Below the pieces are notes generated by a model, which was given only the letters and a program-made list of their open reading frames with translations, searched no databases and had not been told where the DNA came from. Shown here in pieces: positions 42,559 through 51,689 of a stretch of DNA of 64,000 bases. Source of the stretch: Alphaproteobacteria bacterium (GTDB lineage: Bacteria > Pseudomonadota > Alphaproteobacteria > UBA8366 > GCA-2717185); assembly GCA_012103325.1 (NCBI GenBank), contig WLWY01000001.1:434001-498000 (forward strand), in the 5' to 3' direction. The translations under genes were made by a program, and so were the position numbers. The stretch's first letter is position 1. Every line of letters begins with the position of its first letter.

Positions 42559-43741
42559 GGAGACCTCTGCGAAATGGGTAGCAACTTTGTCGAAACGGTG
42601 ATTCTTTAGAGTGATCGCTATGACGGAGGTCTTGATGGGTGAGAAGCGGGTTGGTGAGGGTGGCTTTGCGGATGCGTTTGTGGCGCCGGGTGCGGGTTCG
42701 AATAAACGTCTGGAGCGTATCGAAGGTCTTTTCGACTGGTCTCGCTTCGAGAAGCTCCTGAAGTCGGTTCGCTCGAAGAAGGGGCGCAGAGGGTATCCGG
42801 CGCTGTCGATGTACAAGGCGGTTTTGCTGCAGCAATGGTATGGTCTTTCCGACCCGGACCTGGAGGAGGCGTTGGGGGATCGTCTGTCGTTCCGACGGTT
42901 CTGCGGGTTCTCGTTGAGCGACGAGACACCGGACGAGACGACGTTCGTGCGCTTCCGGGCGGCGCTGGCAGAGAGGAAACTGACGGCGAAGCTTCTGGCG
43001 GAAACGAACCGGCAGTTGGAGCGTCACGGGCTGATGCTGAAGACGGGCACACTGATCGATGCCACCCTGATCGAGGCTTCGGTCAGCCGGCCGTCCGGTG
43101 TTTCCGGCGGGCGTTCGGCGCTCGATCCGGATGCCGATTGGACGCGGCGCGGGCGCACGGCCTATTTCGGGTACAAGGCGCATATCGCCGTCGATCAGGG
43201 CTCCGAATTGATCCGCGATGCGATGATGACGTCGGCCAAAACCTATGAGAGCGAAGTGGCCGACGCGCTGATCCAGGGCGACGAGCGGGCGGTCTATGCT
43301 GACAAAGCCTATGAGCACAAGGAGCGCCGCCGGCGCCTCAAGGCGAGGGGCATCAAGGACCGGATCATGCACCGCAGCCATAAGAACCAACCGGCGCTGC
43401 CGCACTGGCAACAGGTCCGCAACCGCCTGATCTCCCCGATCCGCGCTAATGTCGAGCGCCTGTTCGGAACTCTGAAGCGGTCTTACCGATACCGCCGGGC
43501 CCGATACAGGGGGATGCAGAAGAACCAGTCCCACCTTCATCTCCTGTGCATCGCCATGAACCTGAGACGTGCCGAAACTCTTATGCCCTGACACCGTCCC
43601 TTGCCGATCTCGTCAAGAGCGTCCCTTGCCGATCTCGTCAAGAGCGTCCCAAAACCCAACGCGAAAAACCGCCAAACCTATGCACCAACCTCCAAACCCA
43701 ACGATTATCTCCGATCCTGAACCCGTTTCGCAGAGGTCTCC
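42559..43741. mobile_element. IS5-family insertion sequence, copy 2 (inverted)
   Basis: 1,183 bp, the same element as at 38233-39390 in opposite orientation. It is 25 bp longer because a segment starting CTTGCCGATCTCGTCAAGAG is tandemly duplicated just after the transposase gene (about 43607-43656). Its flanks, CTCCCCCTTGA on the left and TTGTGGGGGGAGGATT on the right, are again the two halves of a REP-like palindrome. Confidence 0.9.
42611..43591 (+). CDS. IS5-family transposase (second copy)
   Basis: The product is 326 aa, identical in protein sequence to the copy at 38358-39338 and intact. Together the two inverted copies could mobilise the four genes between them as a composite unit. Confidence 0.93.
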   Translation: MIAMTEVLMGEKRVGEGGFADAFVAPGAGSNKRLERIEGLFDWSRFEKLLKSVRSKKGRRGYPALSMYKAVLLQQWYGLSDPDLEEALGDRLSFRRFCGFSLSDETPDETTFVRFRAALAERKLTAKLLAETNRQLERHGLMLKTGTLIDATLIEASVSRPSGVSGGRSALDPDADWTRRGRTAYFGYKAHIAVDQGSELIRDAMMTSAKTYESEVADALIQGDERAVYADKAYEHKERRRRLKARGIKDRIMHRSHKNQPALPHWQQVRNRLISPIRANVERLFGTLKRSYRYRRARYRGMQKNQSHLHLLCIAMNLRRAETLMP

Positions 43742-43821
43742 TTGTGGGGGGAGGATTAAGGTGGGGGTGAACGGCGGCTCCATTCACAATTTTCGCAGAG
43801 ATCTAATAAGGGAGAAAAGCA

Positions 43822-44115
43822 ATGGCAAAAGGATACATGGTGGTCCATCTGGAGGTCACCGATCCGAAAAAGTTTGAGGAGTACAGAGGTAAGGTGCCGG
43901 CCACCATCGCGCAGTATGGCGGCAAATATCTCGTGCGCGGCGGCGACATGGAAACAATGGAAGGCGCCCCCCTGCCGGCGCGCACCGTAATTCTCGAATT
44001 TCCCAATGTCGAACAGGCCAAGATCTGGTACCACTCGCCGGAGTACCAAGCGATCATCGGTTTACGGCTGGGCGCATCGACGGGCAATGCGCAGATCGTC
44101 GAAGGCTTGGACTGA
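43822..44115 (+). CDS. DUF1330 protein
   Basis: The product is 97 aa with GGGAGAAAAGC before the ATG. It has the DUF1330 ferredoxin-like fold pattern: GYMVVHLEVTDPKKFEEYRGKVPATIAQYGGKYLVRGG, then RTVILEFPNVEQAKIWYHSPEYQAIIGLR. Known: a small dimeric family often found in catabolic clusters, with function not established. It is followed seven bases later by the M19 fragment, so the two are probably in one transcript. Confidence 0.9.
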   Translation: MAKGYMVVHLEVTDPKKFEEYRGKVPATIAQYGGKYLVRGGDMETMEGAPLPARTVILEFPNVEQAKIWYHSPEYQAIIGLRLGASTGNAQIVEGLD

Positions 44116-44122
44116 AACAAAA

Positions 44123-44662
44123 ATGGACGCCACCGAACTGCATCGCGATGCGATCGTCATCGACGCGACCTGCCCGCTGGCGCGCATCCACAAATATGTC
44201 GACTGGTACCGGGAAGGCGGCGCAACCGCCATCGCGCCGACCATCACCGGGGCGGCGGGCAGCGCACGGACCGGCTTCGCGCAAATCGGCGGATGGCACC
44301 GCTATGTGCGGGAACGCGACGACACGATCATCGTACGGCAAGCGGCGGACATCGAACGGGCGAAGGCGGATCTGGTCGGCATCGACCATACGGGCATCGG
44401 CATCGACTATTACGAGGGGCAGCACCCCATCGAAGACGATGCCGCCGCACGCGCCCGCTACGAAAACCGGCTCGCAACAGGCCAATGGCGGGCCGAAGAC
44501 TACCCGCCGCCGCCCTACAAATTCCCCAAAGGCATCGAGACACCCCGCACCCTGCCGCGGCTCACCGAACGTCTGCTCGAACGCGGCTTCTCGGAAGAGG
44601 ATATCCGCAAAATCTGGGGTGGCAACTGGATTCGGGCTTATCGCGCAGTGTGGGGTGGCTGA
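44123..44662 (+). pseudogene. Internally deleted peptidase M19 (membrane dipeptidase-like)
   Basis: The product is 179 aa, against a usual length near 350. Residues 1-83 match the M19 N-terminus (ATELHRDAIVIDATCPL, then ADIERAKAD). Then, with no break in frame, the sequence jumps to the family's C-terminal part (LVGIDHTGIGIDYYEGQHP, ETPRTLPRLTERLLERGFSEEDIRKIWGGNW). About 170-200 residues holding most metal ligands are missing, so the product cannot be an active dipeptidase. The frame is kept, so expression of a shortened protein is possible. Confidence 0.75.
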
Positions 44663-44737
44663 ACCAGTGAGCACGAAAACACGAGGCAGCAGTATTCTCC
44701 CCCATCATCATTGTAATTCCTCGCAGAAGTCTCACTC

Positions 44738-45187
44738 GTGATCCCGATTTCGAACTGGTTCAGACTGATCCTCGGCTTCCTCGTGGCGCCGATATCCCCA
44801 GGACTGCTGATCGTAATTCCGGCGATAGTTTTCGGTTTCGGAAACATGGGTGAGGGGATTTGGCTCATTACGCTTGCTGGGATGCTCGGTTATCCAATCG
44901 CAATTATTTTAGGAATATCTCTGTTCATCTTATTTAGGTCGCGAGGGTGGAACGGCTTACTGATTTACGTAATGTCAGGCGCTTTTCTCGGTCTTATAAT
45001 TTATGTCATATCCCTACCCTTCGGCGGTTACTCGTCGAGCGATATGCTGCGATTGTTCGAAAGGTTTTCGAATACGGCGCATGTCCACGCCCCGCTAGGA
45101 ATGATCTGCGGCGCTATAGCTGCCCTGCTCTTTTGGCTAATCGCGCGCCCTGACCGCAGCGGCTATAAAAGGAATGCCGGAAACTAG
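44738..45187 (+). CDS. Hypothetical integral membrane protein (149 aa)
   Basis: It starts with GTG at 44738. There are four predicted membrane spans (about 8-32, 40-65, 73-96 and 117-138) separated by short loops. GC content is lower than that of the neighbours. No family is recognised, and it could be a recently acquired gene. Confidence 0.6.
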   Translation: MIPISNWFRLILGFLVAPISPGLLIVIPAIVFGFGNMGEGIWLITLAGMLGYPIAIILGISLFILFRSRGWNGLLIYVMSGAFLGLIIYVISLPFGGYSSSDMLRLFERFSNTAHVHAPLGMICGAIAALLFWLIARPDRSGYKRNAGN

Positions 45188-45254
45188 ATTCGTCGTCGAT
45201 CTCCGAATTTCGGAGACACGGCCGAGCAACTCTGGACAACCAGCACGCTGATCC

Positions 45255-46097
45255 TTACGGCAGCCCCGCGCCGGGCACCTCGACACGGCAATATTCGATC
45301 CGGCCTTTCGGCGCCTCTGCTGCGCCGGGGCCGGAGCCGGGTGCGGTACAGATGAAAAGCGTTTTGCGATCCTCGCCGCCCAGCATGCAGGCGAAAGACC
45401 CAAGGTCGCCGGTCGAGATCCGGTGCGTGACCTCGCCGCCTTCCCGCACGCGGATCGTTTCCTTGAGACGGGGGTCGGCGACCCAGATGGCGCCCTCTTC
45501 GTCGAGGCAGATGCCGTCGGGAAAGTTCGGCCCGAGATCGGCCCAGACCCGCCGGTTCGATAGTGCACCGTCCGGCCCGATGTCCCATGCGGTCAACCGG
45601 TTGCCGCGCGTCTCGCCAACGATCAGGGTCTTGCCGTCGGGCGTGATGACGCTGCCGTTCGGAAATTTGAGGTCTGTCGCGGCGCAATGCACCGACCCGT
45701 CGGGATCGACCCGGGCCAACTTGGCCGTTTTCTCTTCCGGCTCGGTGTAGTGGTCATATCCGAAATTGCCGACATAGGCGCGTCCCTCGGCGCCGACGAC
45801 CATATCGTTGCAATGGAAGCCCGCGACGGAGGACAGGCCGGCAAATTCGATGGGGCCCTTGTCCGTCAGTTTCATCAGCTTGCGGTCTTTCATGGAGACG
45901 ATCAGCATCGTCCCGTCCGGCAACCAGCCGAGACCCGACGGTTGTTGGGGGACATGCGCGACCCGTTCGCGGTTGCCATCGAGGTCGACCTTCAGCACCT
46001 CATGCGCATAGAAATCGGACAGGTATAAATGTCCGTCCCGCCAGCGCGGTCCTTCGCCGAAATACAGGCCGTCGAGCAATGTGGTCAGGTCGGTCAT
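45255..46097 (-). CDS. SMP-30/gluconolactonase-family protein
   Basis: The product is 280 aa with the six-bladed propeller pattern: LYFGEGPRWRDGHLYLSDFYAHEVLKVDLDG, QPSGLGWLPDGTMLIVS, FPNGSVITPDGKTLIVGETRGNRL and FPDGICLDEEGAIWVADP. Conserved metal ligands Glu, Asn and Asp are in expected places. Known: it hydrolyses sugar lactones or related esters. It is divergent from the DUF1989 gene across 120 bases. Confidence 0.88.
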   Translation of the reverse strand: MTDLTTLLDGLYFGEGPRWRDGHLYLSDFYAHEVLKVDLDGNRERVAHVPQQPSGLGWLPDGTMLIVSMKDRKLMKLTDKGPIEFAGLSSVAGFHCNDMVVGAEGRAYVGNFGYDHYTEPEEKTAKLARVDPDGSVHCAATDLKFPNGSVITPDGKTLIVGETRGNRLTAWDIGPDGALSNRRVWADLGPNFPDGICLDEEGAIWVADPRLKETIRVREGGEVTHRISTGDLGSFACMLGGEDRKTLFICTAPGSGPGAAEAPKGRIEYCRVEVPGAGLP

Positions 46098-46217
46098 TTC
46101 ATCATCCCCTCTCGGACGCAGGTAGCGCGCGAAAGCATAGCCACCCGCAAAACTTCATGCCATTCTGCGCCTTTCTTTTACAAACGATAGCTGCGCGAAG
46201 GAACGGAAGGAACAACC

Positions 46218-47081
46218 ATGGCGATTCCAGCACAGAACCCAGCGCCAGCGGACGCGGCGGCCCGGCGGGCGGTAGAGCCGGTGACGGTCTACACCTTGGA
46301 CAAGCTGCCCCCTTACGACCAGAATTTCTACGAGACCGTCCGGCGCAATATGACCCTTGTGGACACGTTGATCGTGCCAACCCGCGACGCGAAGGCGTTC
46401 GAAGTGCCGGCCGGTCATCTGTTCCGCATCGTTAACACCGAAGGGCCGCAGGTCGGCGATCTGAACCTGTGGAATACCAACGATTTGACGGAACGGTTCT
46501 ACAGCGGCAAGACCCGTGCCCTGCATGCCACCCATGTCAGCACGGGCGACCGGTTATGGAGCAACTTTCCGCGCTTCCGCCCGATGGCGACCGTCACGTA
46601 CGACACGCTGGACTGGTACGGGTTCGACGAATACGGCGCCGGCGTCCATGATGTCATCGGCACCCGCTGCGATCCCTACACTCAGCATATGCTGAGCGGG
46701 CAGGACTATAACTATTGCTGCCACTCCACCCTCACCCGCGCGCTGGCAGCAGCGAAAGGCCTGTCGCTAGACGAGGCGGAAACGCATGTCCATGACGTCG
46801 TGAACGTCTTCATGTGCACGGGCTACACGCGCGACACGAACGAATATTTCATGAAGGCGAGCCCAGCGCGGCCCGGCGATTTCATCGAGCTCTTCGCCGA
46901 GATCGATCTTCTGGCGGGGCTGTCCACCTGTCCCGGCGGCGATTGCGGCGCGGGCCATTCCAGCGATACCGCGCCGTGCTGGCCGATAACGGTCGAAATC
47001 TACCGGCCGCAGGAAGAAAGTCTAGCGGGCTGGCAGCCGGCGCCGAGCAACGGGTACGGCGGCGGCAACGCGGTGGGTTAA
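46218..47081 (+). CDS. DUF1989 (urea carboxylase-associated family) protein
   Basis: The product is 287 aa. DUF1989 motifs: VPAGHLFRIVNTEGPQVGDLNLWN, HATHVSTGDRLWSNFPR, GTRCDPYTQHMLSGQDYNYCCHSTLTRAL, VNVFMCTGYTRDTNEYFMKASPARPGDFIELFAEIDLLAGLSTCPGGDC. It is longer than most family members (about 200 aa). The many Cys/His residues suggest metal binding. Known relatives accompany urea or amine catabolism; its role here is unassigned. Confidence 0.87.
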   Translation: MAIPAQNPAPADAAARRAVEPVTVYTLDKLPPYDQNFYETVRRNMTLVDTLIVPTRDAKAFEVPAGHLFRIVNTEGPQVGDLNLWNTNDLTERFYSGKTRALHATHVSTGDRLWSNFPRFRPMATVTYDTLDWYGFDEYGAGVHDVIGTRCDPYTQHMLSGQDYNYCCHSTLTRALAAAKGLSLDEAETHVHDVVNVFMCTGYTRDTNEYFMKASPARPGDFIELFAEIDLLAGLSTCPGGDCGAGHSSDTAPCWPITVEIYRPQEESLAGWQPAPSNGYGGGNAVG

Positions 47082-47100
47082 TCGCGGCGGGCGCCTTTGC

Positions 47101-47889
47101 TTACCGGCCGACGAATTCCGGCTTGCGTTTCTCCATGAAGGCCTTGCGGCCTTCCTCGATGTCCTGGCTCGCGGCACAGGCGTCGACGAGTTGGTGGCAC
47201 AGCGCGATATCCTGTTCGCTCTCTTCCTTGAGCAGTTCGTTGACGATGAGGTTCGTCGTCTTGAGCGATAGGGGCGCATTGCCGGCCATGGTTTCCACAT
47301 AGCCGCCGACATAGGTGTCGAGTTCCGCCTTGGGCAGGATGTTGTTCACCAACCCCATTTTCTGCGCTTCCTCGGCGCTAAAGCGCCGGCCGGTGTAGAA
47401 GATTTCCTTCGTATAGGACGGGCCAACCAGGTCCATCAGCACCTTGGTGTTCTCATGGCCGTAGCCGACGCCGAGCTTGGCGGCGGGAATGCAGAAGCTG
47501 GAATTTTCCGAGCAAAACCTGAGGTCCGTGCACACGGCGATGCCCATACCGCCGCCATAGCAATAGCCGTCGATCTTGGCGATGGTCGGCTTGAGGGCAT
47601 GCTGCACCGAACCGTAGGCGCGGTTGACCGACGCACCGTACTCCTTGATGCGATCGACATTGGCGCGCTCGTTCTCGAACTTGGAGATGTCGGCGCCGGA
47701 AACGAACGCCTTGTCTCCCGCGCCTTCAAGGACGATGACCCGAACCTCGTCGTCGGCATCGAACGCCTGCATCGTGTCGGCCAGCCCATCCCACATCACC
47801 TTGGACATCGCGTTGTGCTTGGCGACGTTGTCGAATATCACGCGGCCCAGATGGCCCTGTTTCTCTGCGACGATCTTGCCTTCGGACAT
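47101..47889 (-). CDS. Enoyl-CoA hydratase/isomerase
   Basis: The product is 262 aa from the ATG at 47889, with GGAGAAACC upstream. It is a crotonase fold with the oxyanion segments AFVSGADISKFENE and IDGYCYGGGMGIAVCTDLRFCSENSSFCIPAAKLGVGYG. The usual catalytic Glu of hydratases at the first acidic site is not clearly present (PAAKLGVGY). Other family members with this pattern act as isomerases or hydrolases. It probably pairs functionally with the acyl-CoA ligase at 48666. Confidence 0.88.
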   Translation of the reverse strand: MSEGKIVAEKQGHLGRVIFDNVAKHNAMSKVMWDGLADTMQAFDADDEVRVIVLEGAGDKAFVSGADISKFENERANVDRIKEYGASVNRAYGSVQHALKPTIAKIDGYCYGGGMGIAVCTDLRFCSENSSFCIPAAKLGVGYGHENTKVLMDLVGPSYTKEIFYTGRRFSAEEAQKMGLVNNILPKAELDTYVGGYVETMAGNAPLSLKTTNLIVNELLKEESEQDIALCHQLVDACAASQDIEEGRKAFMEKRKPEFVGR

Positions 47890-48090
47890 GTTCGGTTTCT
47901 CCAATTTTTCTAAAAACGGTAGGATTTGTGCCTATGGTACCGCTCCGGCGCCGTTTAGTCTGCCCCGGACCTGCACGGCCGCGTCATACAAACACCCGCC
48001 GTTAAGAAGAAACCGTACGCCGCAGTCTCTTGTAGAGGCTGATCGCGCGCTGGTAGGTTTATAGAAACAAGACCCATACTGAGGACTCGC

Positions 48091-48627
48091 ATGCACAGAA
48101 TCTCCGACCGCTTCGACCCCGACTCCGTCGAGTGGCGGCGCGTGGTCGATTCCGACAGTGAAGATTTCAAGATCGACTTCGAATACAGCCTGCTGGGCTA
48201 CGATCTGCCGAGCGGCCGGCTGGATATGCTGCTTCGATTCGCCGGGAACGGCGGTCATTGCAGACGGCACCGGCACGTCGCCTCGACGGTGACCTTGGTC
48301 CTGGAAGGCGAACAGCATGTCGATGAATTGCAGCGGGACGGCACGATCAAGTCAATCGTCCGAAAGGCGGGCGACTACGCCCTCGCCGGCATCGATGCCT
48401 TGCCCCATCTGGAGCGCGGCGGCCCCGAGGGCGGGACCGTCTTGCTGTCGCTACAGGCGCCGGACGGAGTCCTCTTCGAGTATTTCGACAAGAACATGAA
48501 AAATCGGCGGTCGCTGACGATAGAGCAGTACGTGGATAGCTGGGATAGAGGAATCGTGCCGGGCGGCCGCAAGGCGGAGGCGGCTCAGCCGAGCGTTTGG
48601 GGCGGGTTTAGCCGGATTCCAAGTTAG
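48091..48627 (+). CDS. Cupin-like protein (178 aa)
   Basis: It starts at 48091 after GAGGACT. A cupin barrel is suggested by GGHCRRHRHVASTVTLVLEGEQHVDE (His-rich motif 1) and KAGDYALAGIDALPHLERGGPEGGTVLLSLQ (motif 2). The C-terminal 50 residues are unique. It lies 38 bases before the acyl-CoA ligase start, so the two are likely one operon. Confidence 0.72.
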   Translation: MHRISDRFDPDSVEWRRVVDSDSEDFKIDFEYSLLGYDLPSGRLDMLLRFAGNGGHCRRHRHVASTVTLVLEGEQHVDELQRDGTIKSIVRKAGDYALAGIDALPHLERGGPEGGTVLLSLQAPDGVLFEYFDKNMKNRRSLTIEQYVDSWDRGIVPGGRKAEAAQPSVWGGFSRIPS

Positions 48628-48665
48628 CGAGCACAACACGGACAGCGTTGAGGTAATTTTACGTC

Positions 48666-50237
48666 ATGGAAACAGCACTGACCCCTATCGAATTCGCGCG
48701 GCGTGCACGCCGGCTCTACGCCGAACGGGAAGCGGTCGTCGACGGCGACCTGCGGTTCACCTATGCACAGTTCCTGGAACGCTGCGACCGCTGGTCGTCG
48801 GCGCTTCAGGCCCTCGGCGTCGGCCAAGGCGACCGGGTCGCCTACATCGCGCCGAACACCCATGCGCATCTGGAAGCGTATTACGCGGTCCCGCAGATCG
48901 GTGCGGTGTTGGTGCCGATCAACTACCGGCTGCTGCCGGAGGATTTCGAGTACATCATCAACCATTGCGGGGCGACGGTCGTCTGCGCGCACGAAGATTA
49001 TCTGGAAGCGGTCGACGGCATTCGCGACAAACTGACAAAGGTCGAGCATTTCGTGGCGCTGGAAGGATCCGGCGATAACTGGATCGACTACGAAACAACA
49101 TTGGCGTCGCATTCACCAGACTTCGCCGCGGTCGACATCGACGAGACCGATCTGCTTACCATCAACTACACCAGCGGCACGACGGCGCGGCCCAAGGGCG
49201 TGATGATTACCCACCGCAACACCTACATGAATGTCATGGGCTCCCTGGTGCACCACCACCTGACGCCCGCCGACCGGTATCTGTGGACCCTACCGATGTT
49301 CCACGCAAACGGCTGGACCTTCACCTGGATCAATACCGCGCGCGGCATGGCGCATGTCTGCCTGCGGCGGGTGGAGCCGCCGCTGATCTTCAAGCTGATC
49401 AAGGAAGAGAACATCACGATGTTCTGCGCCGCGCCGACGGTGCTCATCGGCATCGCCAATGCGCCGGAGGAAATCCGGGCAGACGCGCCGCGCGGTGTGC
49501 GCCTGTTCACCGCCGGCGCCCCACCCGCCGCGGCGACCATCGAAGTGGTCGAGCGGGATCTCGGTTGGGAACTGACGCATGTCTACGGACTGACCGAGAC
49601 GGCGCCGCTCATCACGGTTTGCGAGGCGCTGCCGGAACACCGGAACCTGCCGGTCGAAGAGCTTGCCGAGATCAAGTCGCGCCAGGGTGTCGAGCTGGTG
49701 AGCTCCGGCGAACTTCGCATCGTGGACGAAGACGGCAACGAGGTTCCACACGATGGAGAGACCCTCGGCGAGATCACGGTGCGCGGCAACGTGGTGATGA
49801 AGGGCTACTACAACGATCCCGAAGCCACCAACGCGGCGATCAAGGATGGCTGGTTCCATTCGGGCGATGCCGCGGTCGTGCATCCCGACGGTTTCGCGGA
49901 AATCCGCGACCGCTTCAAGGACGTCATCATCAGCGGCGGCGAGAACATCTCGTCGGTCGAGGTCGAAGGCTGCCTGCTGCGGCACCCCGCCGTCTTGGAG
50001 TCCGCCGTCGTCGGCATGCCGCACGAGAAATGGGGCGAATCCCCGCATGCCTTCGTCATTCTGCAGGACGGGGCCGAGGCGACCGAAGACGAACTCAAAC
50101 ATCACGTGCGGGACAATCTGGCCCACTTCAAGACGCCGAGTTGGGTCAGCTTCGTCGACGAGCTGCCCAAGACGGCGACGGGCAAAGTGCAGAAGTTCGT
50201 GTTGCGCGGCGGCAAGGCGGGCATCGCGCGGCAATAG
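48666..50237 (+). CDS. AMP-dependent acyl-CoA synthetase/ligase
   Basis: The product is 523 aa. The P-loop is NYTSGTTARPKGVMITHRN; the adenylation motif is VYGLTETAP; GWFHSGDAAVVHPDGFAEIRDRFKDVIISGGENIS carries the hinge; the catalytic Lys is in PKTATGKVQKF. Length and motifs fit medium- or long-chain fatty acid or aromatic acid CoA ligases. It would feed the crotonase encoded at 47101-47889. Exact substrate cannot be inferred. Confidence 0.93.
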   Translation: METALTPIEFARRARRLYAEREAVVDGDLRFTYAQFLERCDRWSSALQALGVGQGDRVAYIAPNTHAHLEAYYAVPQIGAVLVPINYRLLPEDFEYIINHCGATVVCAHEDYLEAVDGIRDKLTKVEHFVALEGSGDNWIDYETTLASHSPDFAAVDIDETDLLTINYTSGTTARPKGVMITHRNTYMNVMGSLVHHHLTPADRYLWTLPMFHANGWTFTWINTARGMAHVCLRRVEPPLIFKLIKEENITMFCAAPTVLIGIANAPEEIRADAPRGVRLFTAGAPPAAATIEVVERDLGWELTHVYGLTETAPLITVCEALPEHRNLPVEELAEIKSRQGVELVSSGELRIVDEDGNEVPHDGETLGEITVRGNVVMKGYYNDPEATNAAIKDGWFHSGDAAVVHPDGFAEIRDRFKDVIISGGENISSVEVEGCLLRHPAVLESAVVGMPHEKWGESPHAFVILQDGAEATEDELKHHVRDNLAHFKTPSWVSFVDELPKTATGKVQKFVLRGGKAGIARQ

Positions 50238-50248
50238 CCCGCCAAGCG

Positions 50249-50266
50249 AAAGCCGTTCCGGCTTTT
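50249..50266. terminator. Bidirectional terminator between convergent genes
   Basis: AAAGCCG-TTC-CGGCTTT hairpin with A and T runs on both sides, located between the ligase stop and the convergent flavodoxin-like gene, whose stop codon overlaps it. Confidence 0.7.
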
Positions 50267-50729
50267 AAAAGATCCCCGCGTCTAGCCCAGCTGCCATCAG
50301 CATGCAGAGTTCCTCGCACTGGCCGACGAACGCCTCGTCCCAGTCGCCGCGGCAGATTAGCGGGTCCTGCACCGCCTTCCAGCGCAGCCCGGTGATAATT
50401 GTCTCGACCCCGCGGCGCGTGCCGGTGCCGTCATGCCCCGCGCGGATGATCAGCAAATAGGCAAGCCCCTGCTTCTCCTCCAGCACCTGATAATAGGTGC
50501 GGTCGAAGAAGTCCTTCAGCGCGCCGCTCATATAGCCGAGATTCTCGGTCGTGAAGAGGATCACGGCGTTGGCCGCCATCACGTCGTCCGGACCGGCCTC
50601 GAACGGCGAGCGGACCAGCACCTCGACATCGTCGCTTTCCGCCGCCGCGACGCCCGCCGCGATCGCATCGCGCAGCCGCTCCGTATTCGGCGACGGCGCG
50701 TGAGCGACGATCAAAAGGCGTTTGGTCAT
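50265..50729 (-). CDS. Flavodoxin-like / NAD(P)H-dependent FMN reductase family protein
   Basis: The product is 154 aa from the ATG at 50729. The FMN-phosphate loop is LLIVAHAPSPNTERLRDAI, followed by AVILFTTENLGYMSGALKDFFDRTYYQ, typical of flavodoxin-like proteins. The length fits a minimal flavodoxin fold. It may supply electrons to a neighbouring oxygenase, but no direct link is visible. Confidence 0.85.
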   Translation of the reverse strand: MTKRLLIVAHAPSPNTERLRDAIAAGVAAAESDDVEVLVRSPFEAGPDDVMAANAVILFTTENLGYMSGALKDFFDRTYYQVLEEKQGLAYLLIIRAGHDGTGTRRGVETIITGLRWKAVQDPLICRGDWDEAFVGQCEELCMLMAAGLDAGIF

Positions 50730-50855
50730 TCCGGCGGCCTGACTTTCCCCCAAGGGCGAGCCCCGTAAAATAGGCCGCAATCCCGCATAAGTCGAAGGCC
50801 AACGACCTTCCGGTGTTCCTGCGGGACACATCAGTCGAATTGAGGCGTCACCGGT

Positions 50856-51689
50856 CTAGAACGGCTTATCCCCGCAGACCGCGACGCGGTAGCCGTGGCG
50901 GGTTTCCGGGTAATAGTCCCAGAGAGCGCGGTGTTGCGTACAGCGGTTGTCCCAAAAGGCGACGGAGTTTTCGCGCCAGCGGAACCGGCAACTGAACTCC
51001 GGCGTGGCGATATGGTCGTAGAGCATGTTCAGGATCGCATCGCTCTCATTCTTCTTCAGACCCTCGATATGGGTCGTAAAGACAGTATTCACGAAGAGCG
51101 CTTTTTTCCCCGTGACCGGATGCGTACGGACAATCGGCTGCAGCGCCTTCGGATAGGTGTCCACACCGTCCCGCAGTTCCCCGCGGTGACCGTAACGCGC
51201 TTTGTGCCGCTTTTCCGATGAATGCCAGGCTTTGAGTCCCGACAGGAGCGACTTCATCTCGTCAGAGAGCGCCTCATAGGCCGCGTACATGCTGGCGAAC
51301 AGGGTATCCCCGCCCGGCTCCGGCACCTGATGCAGATGCAGGATGCTGCCCATCGGTGGCGCCACATCGGCGCTCACATCGGTGTGCCATTGCTGACCGC
51401 CGGAGACCTCGGTCGAATTCTCGTCGGCGTGGATGGTGACGACTTCGGGATGCCCTTCCGGGGCGGGTGCGGCCGGGTGTATGTGCAATTCGCCAAAGCG
51501 GCGGCCGAAGGCTTTGTGCTGCTCAAGGGTCATTGTCTGATCGCGGAAAAAGATCACCTGATGCGTGATCAGCGCATCGTGTATCTCCTGAAACATCTGA
51601 TTGCCGAGGGGTTGCGCCAGATCCACACCCTCTACCTCCGCGCCAATGACCGGGCTGAGCGGTGTCACCGCAATTCGTTCGTACGACAT
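50856..51689 (-). CDS. TauD/TfdA-family 2-oxoglutarate dioxygenase
   Basis: The product is 277 aa. IGAEVEGVDLAQPLGNQMFQEIHDALITHQVIFFRDQ is the family N-terminus. The HxD is in WHTDVSADVAPPMGSILHL, and the distal His and Arg are in CTQHRALWDYYPETRHGYRVAV. Known members cleave sulfonates, aryloxyacetates or alkyl sulfates. The gene stands alone; no sulfonate transporter is in the window. A palindrome (AAATGCA/TGCATTT) lies 54 bases upstream of its start. Confidence 0.9.
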   Translation of the reverse strand: MSYERIAVTPLSPVIGAEVEGVDLAQPLGNQMFQEIHDALITHQVIFFRDQTMTLEQHKAFGRRFGELHIHPAAPAPEGHPEVVTIHADENSTEVSGGQQWHTDVSADVAPPMGSILHLHQVPEPGGDTLFASMYAAYEALSDEMKSLLSGLKAWHSSEKRHKARYGHRGELRDGVDTYPKALQPIVRTHPVTGKKALFVNTVFTTHIEGLKKNESDAILNMLYDHIATPEFSCRFRWRENSVAFWDNRCTQHRALWDYYPETRHGYRVAVCGDKPF

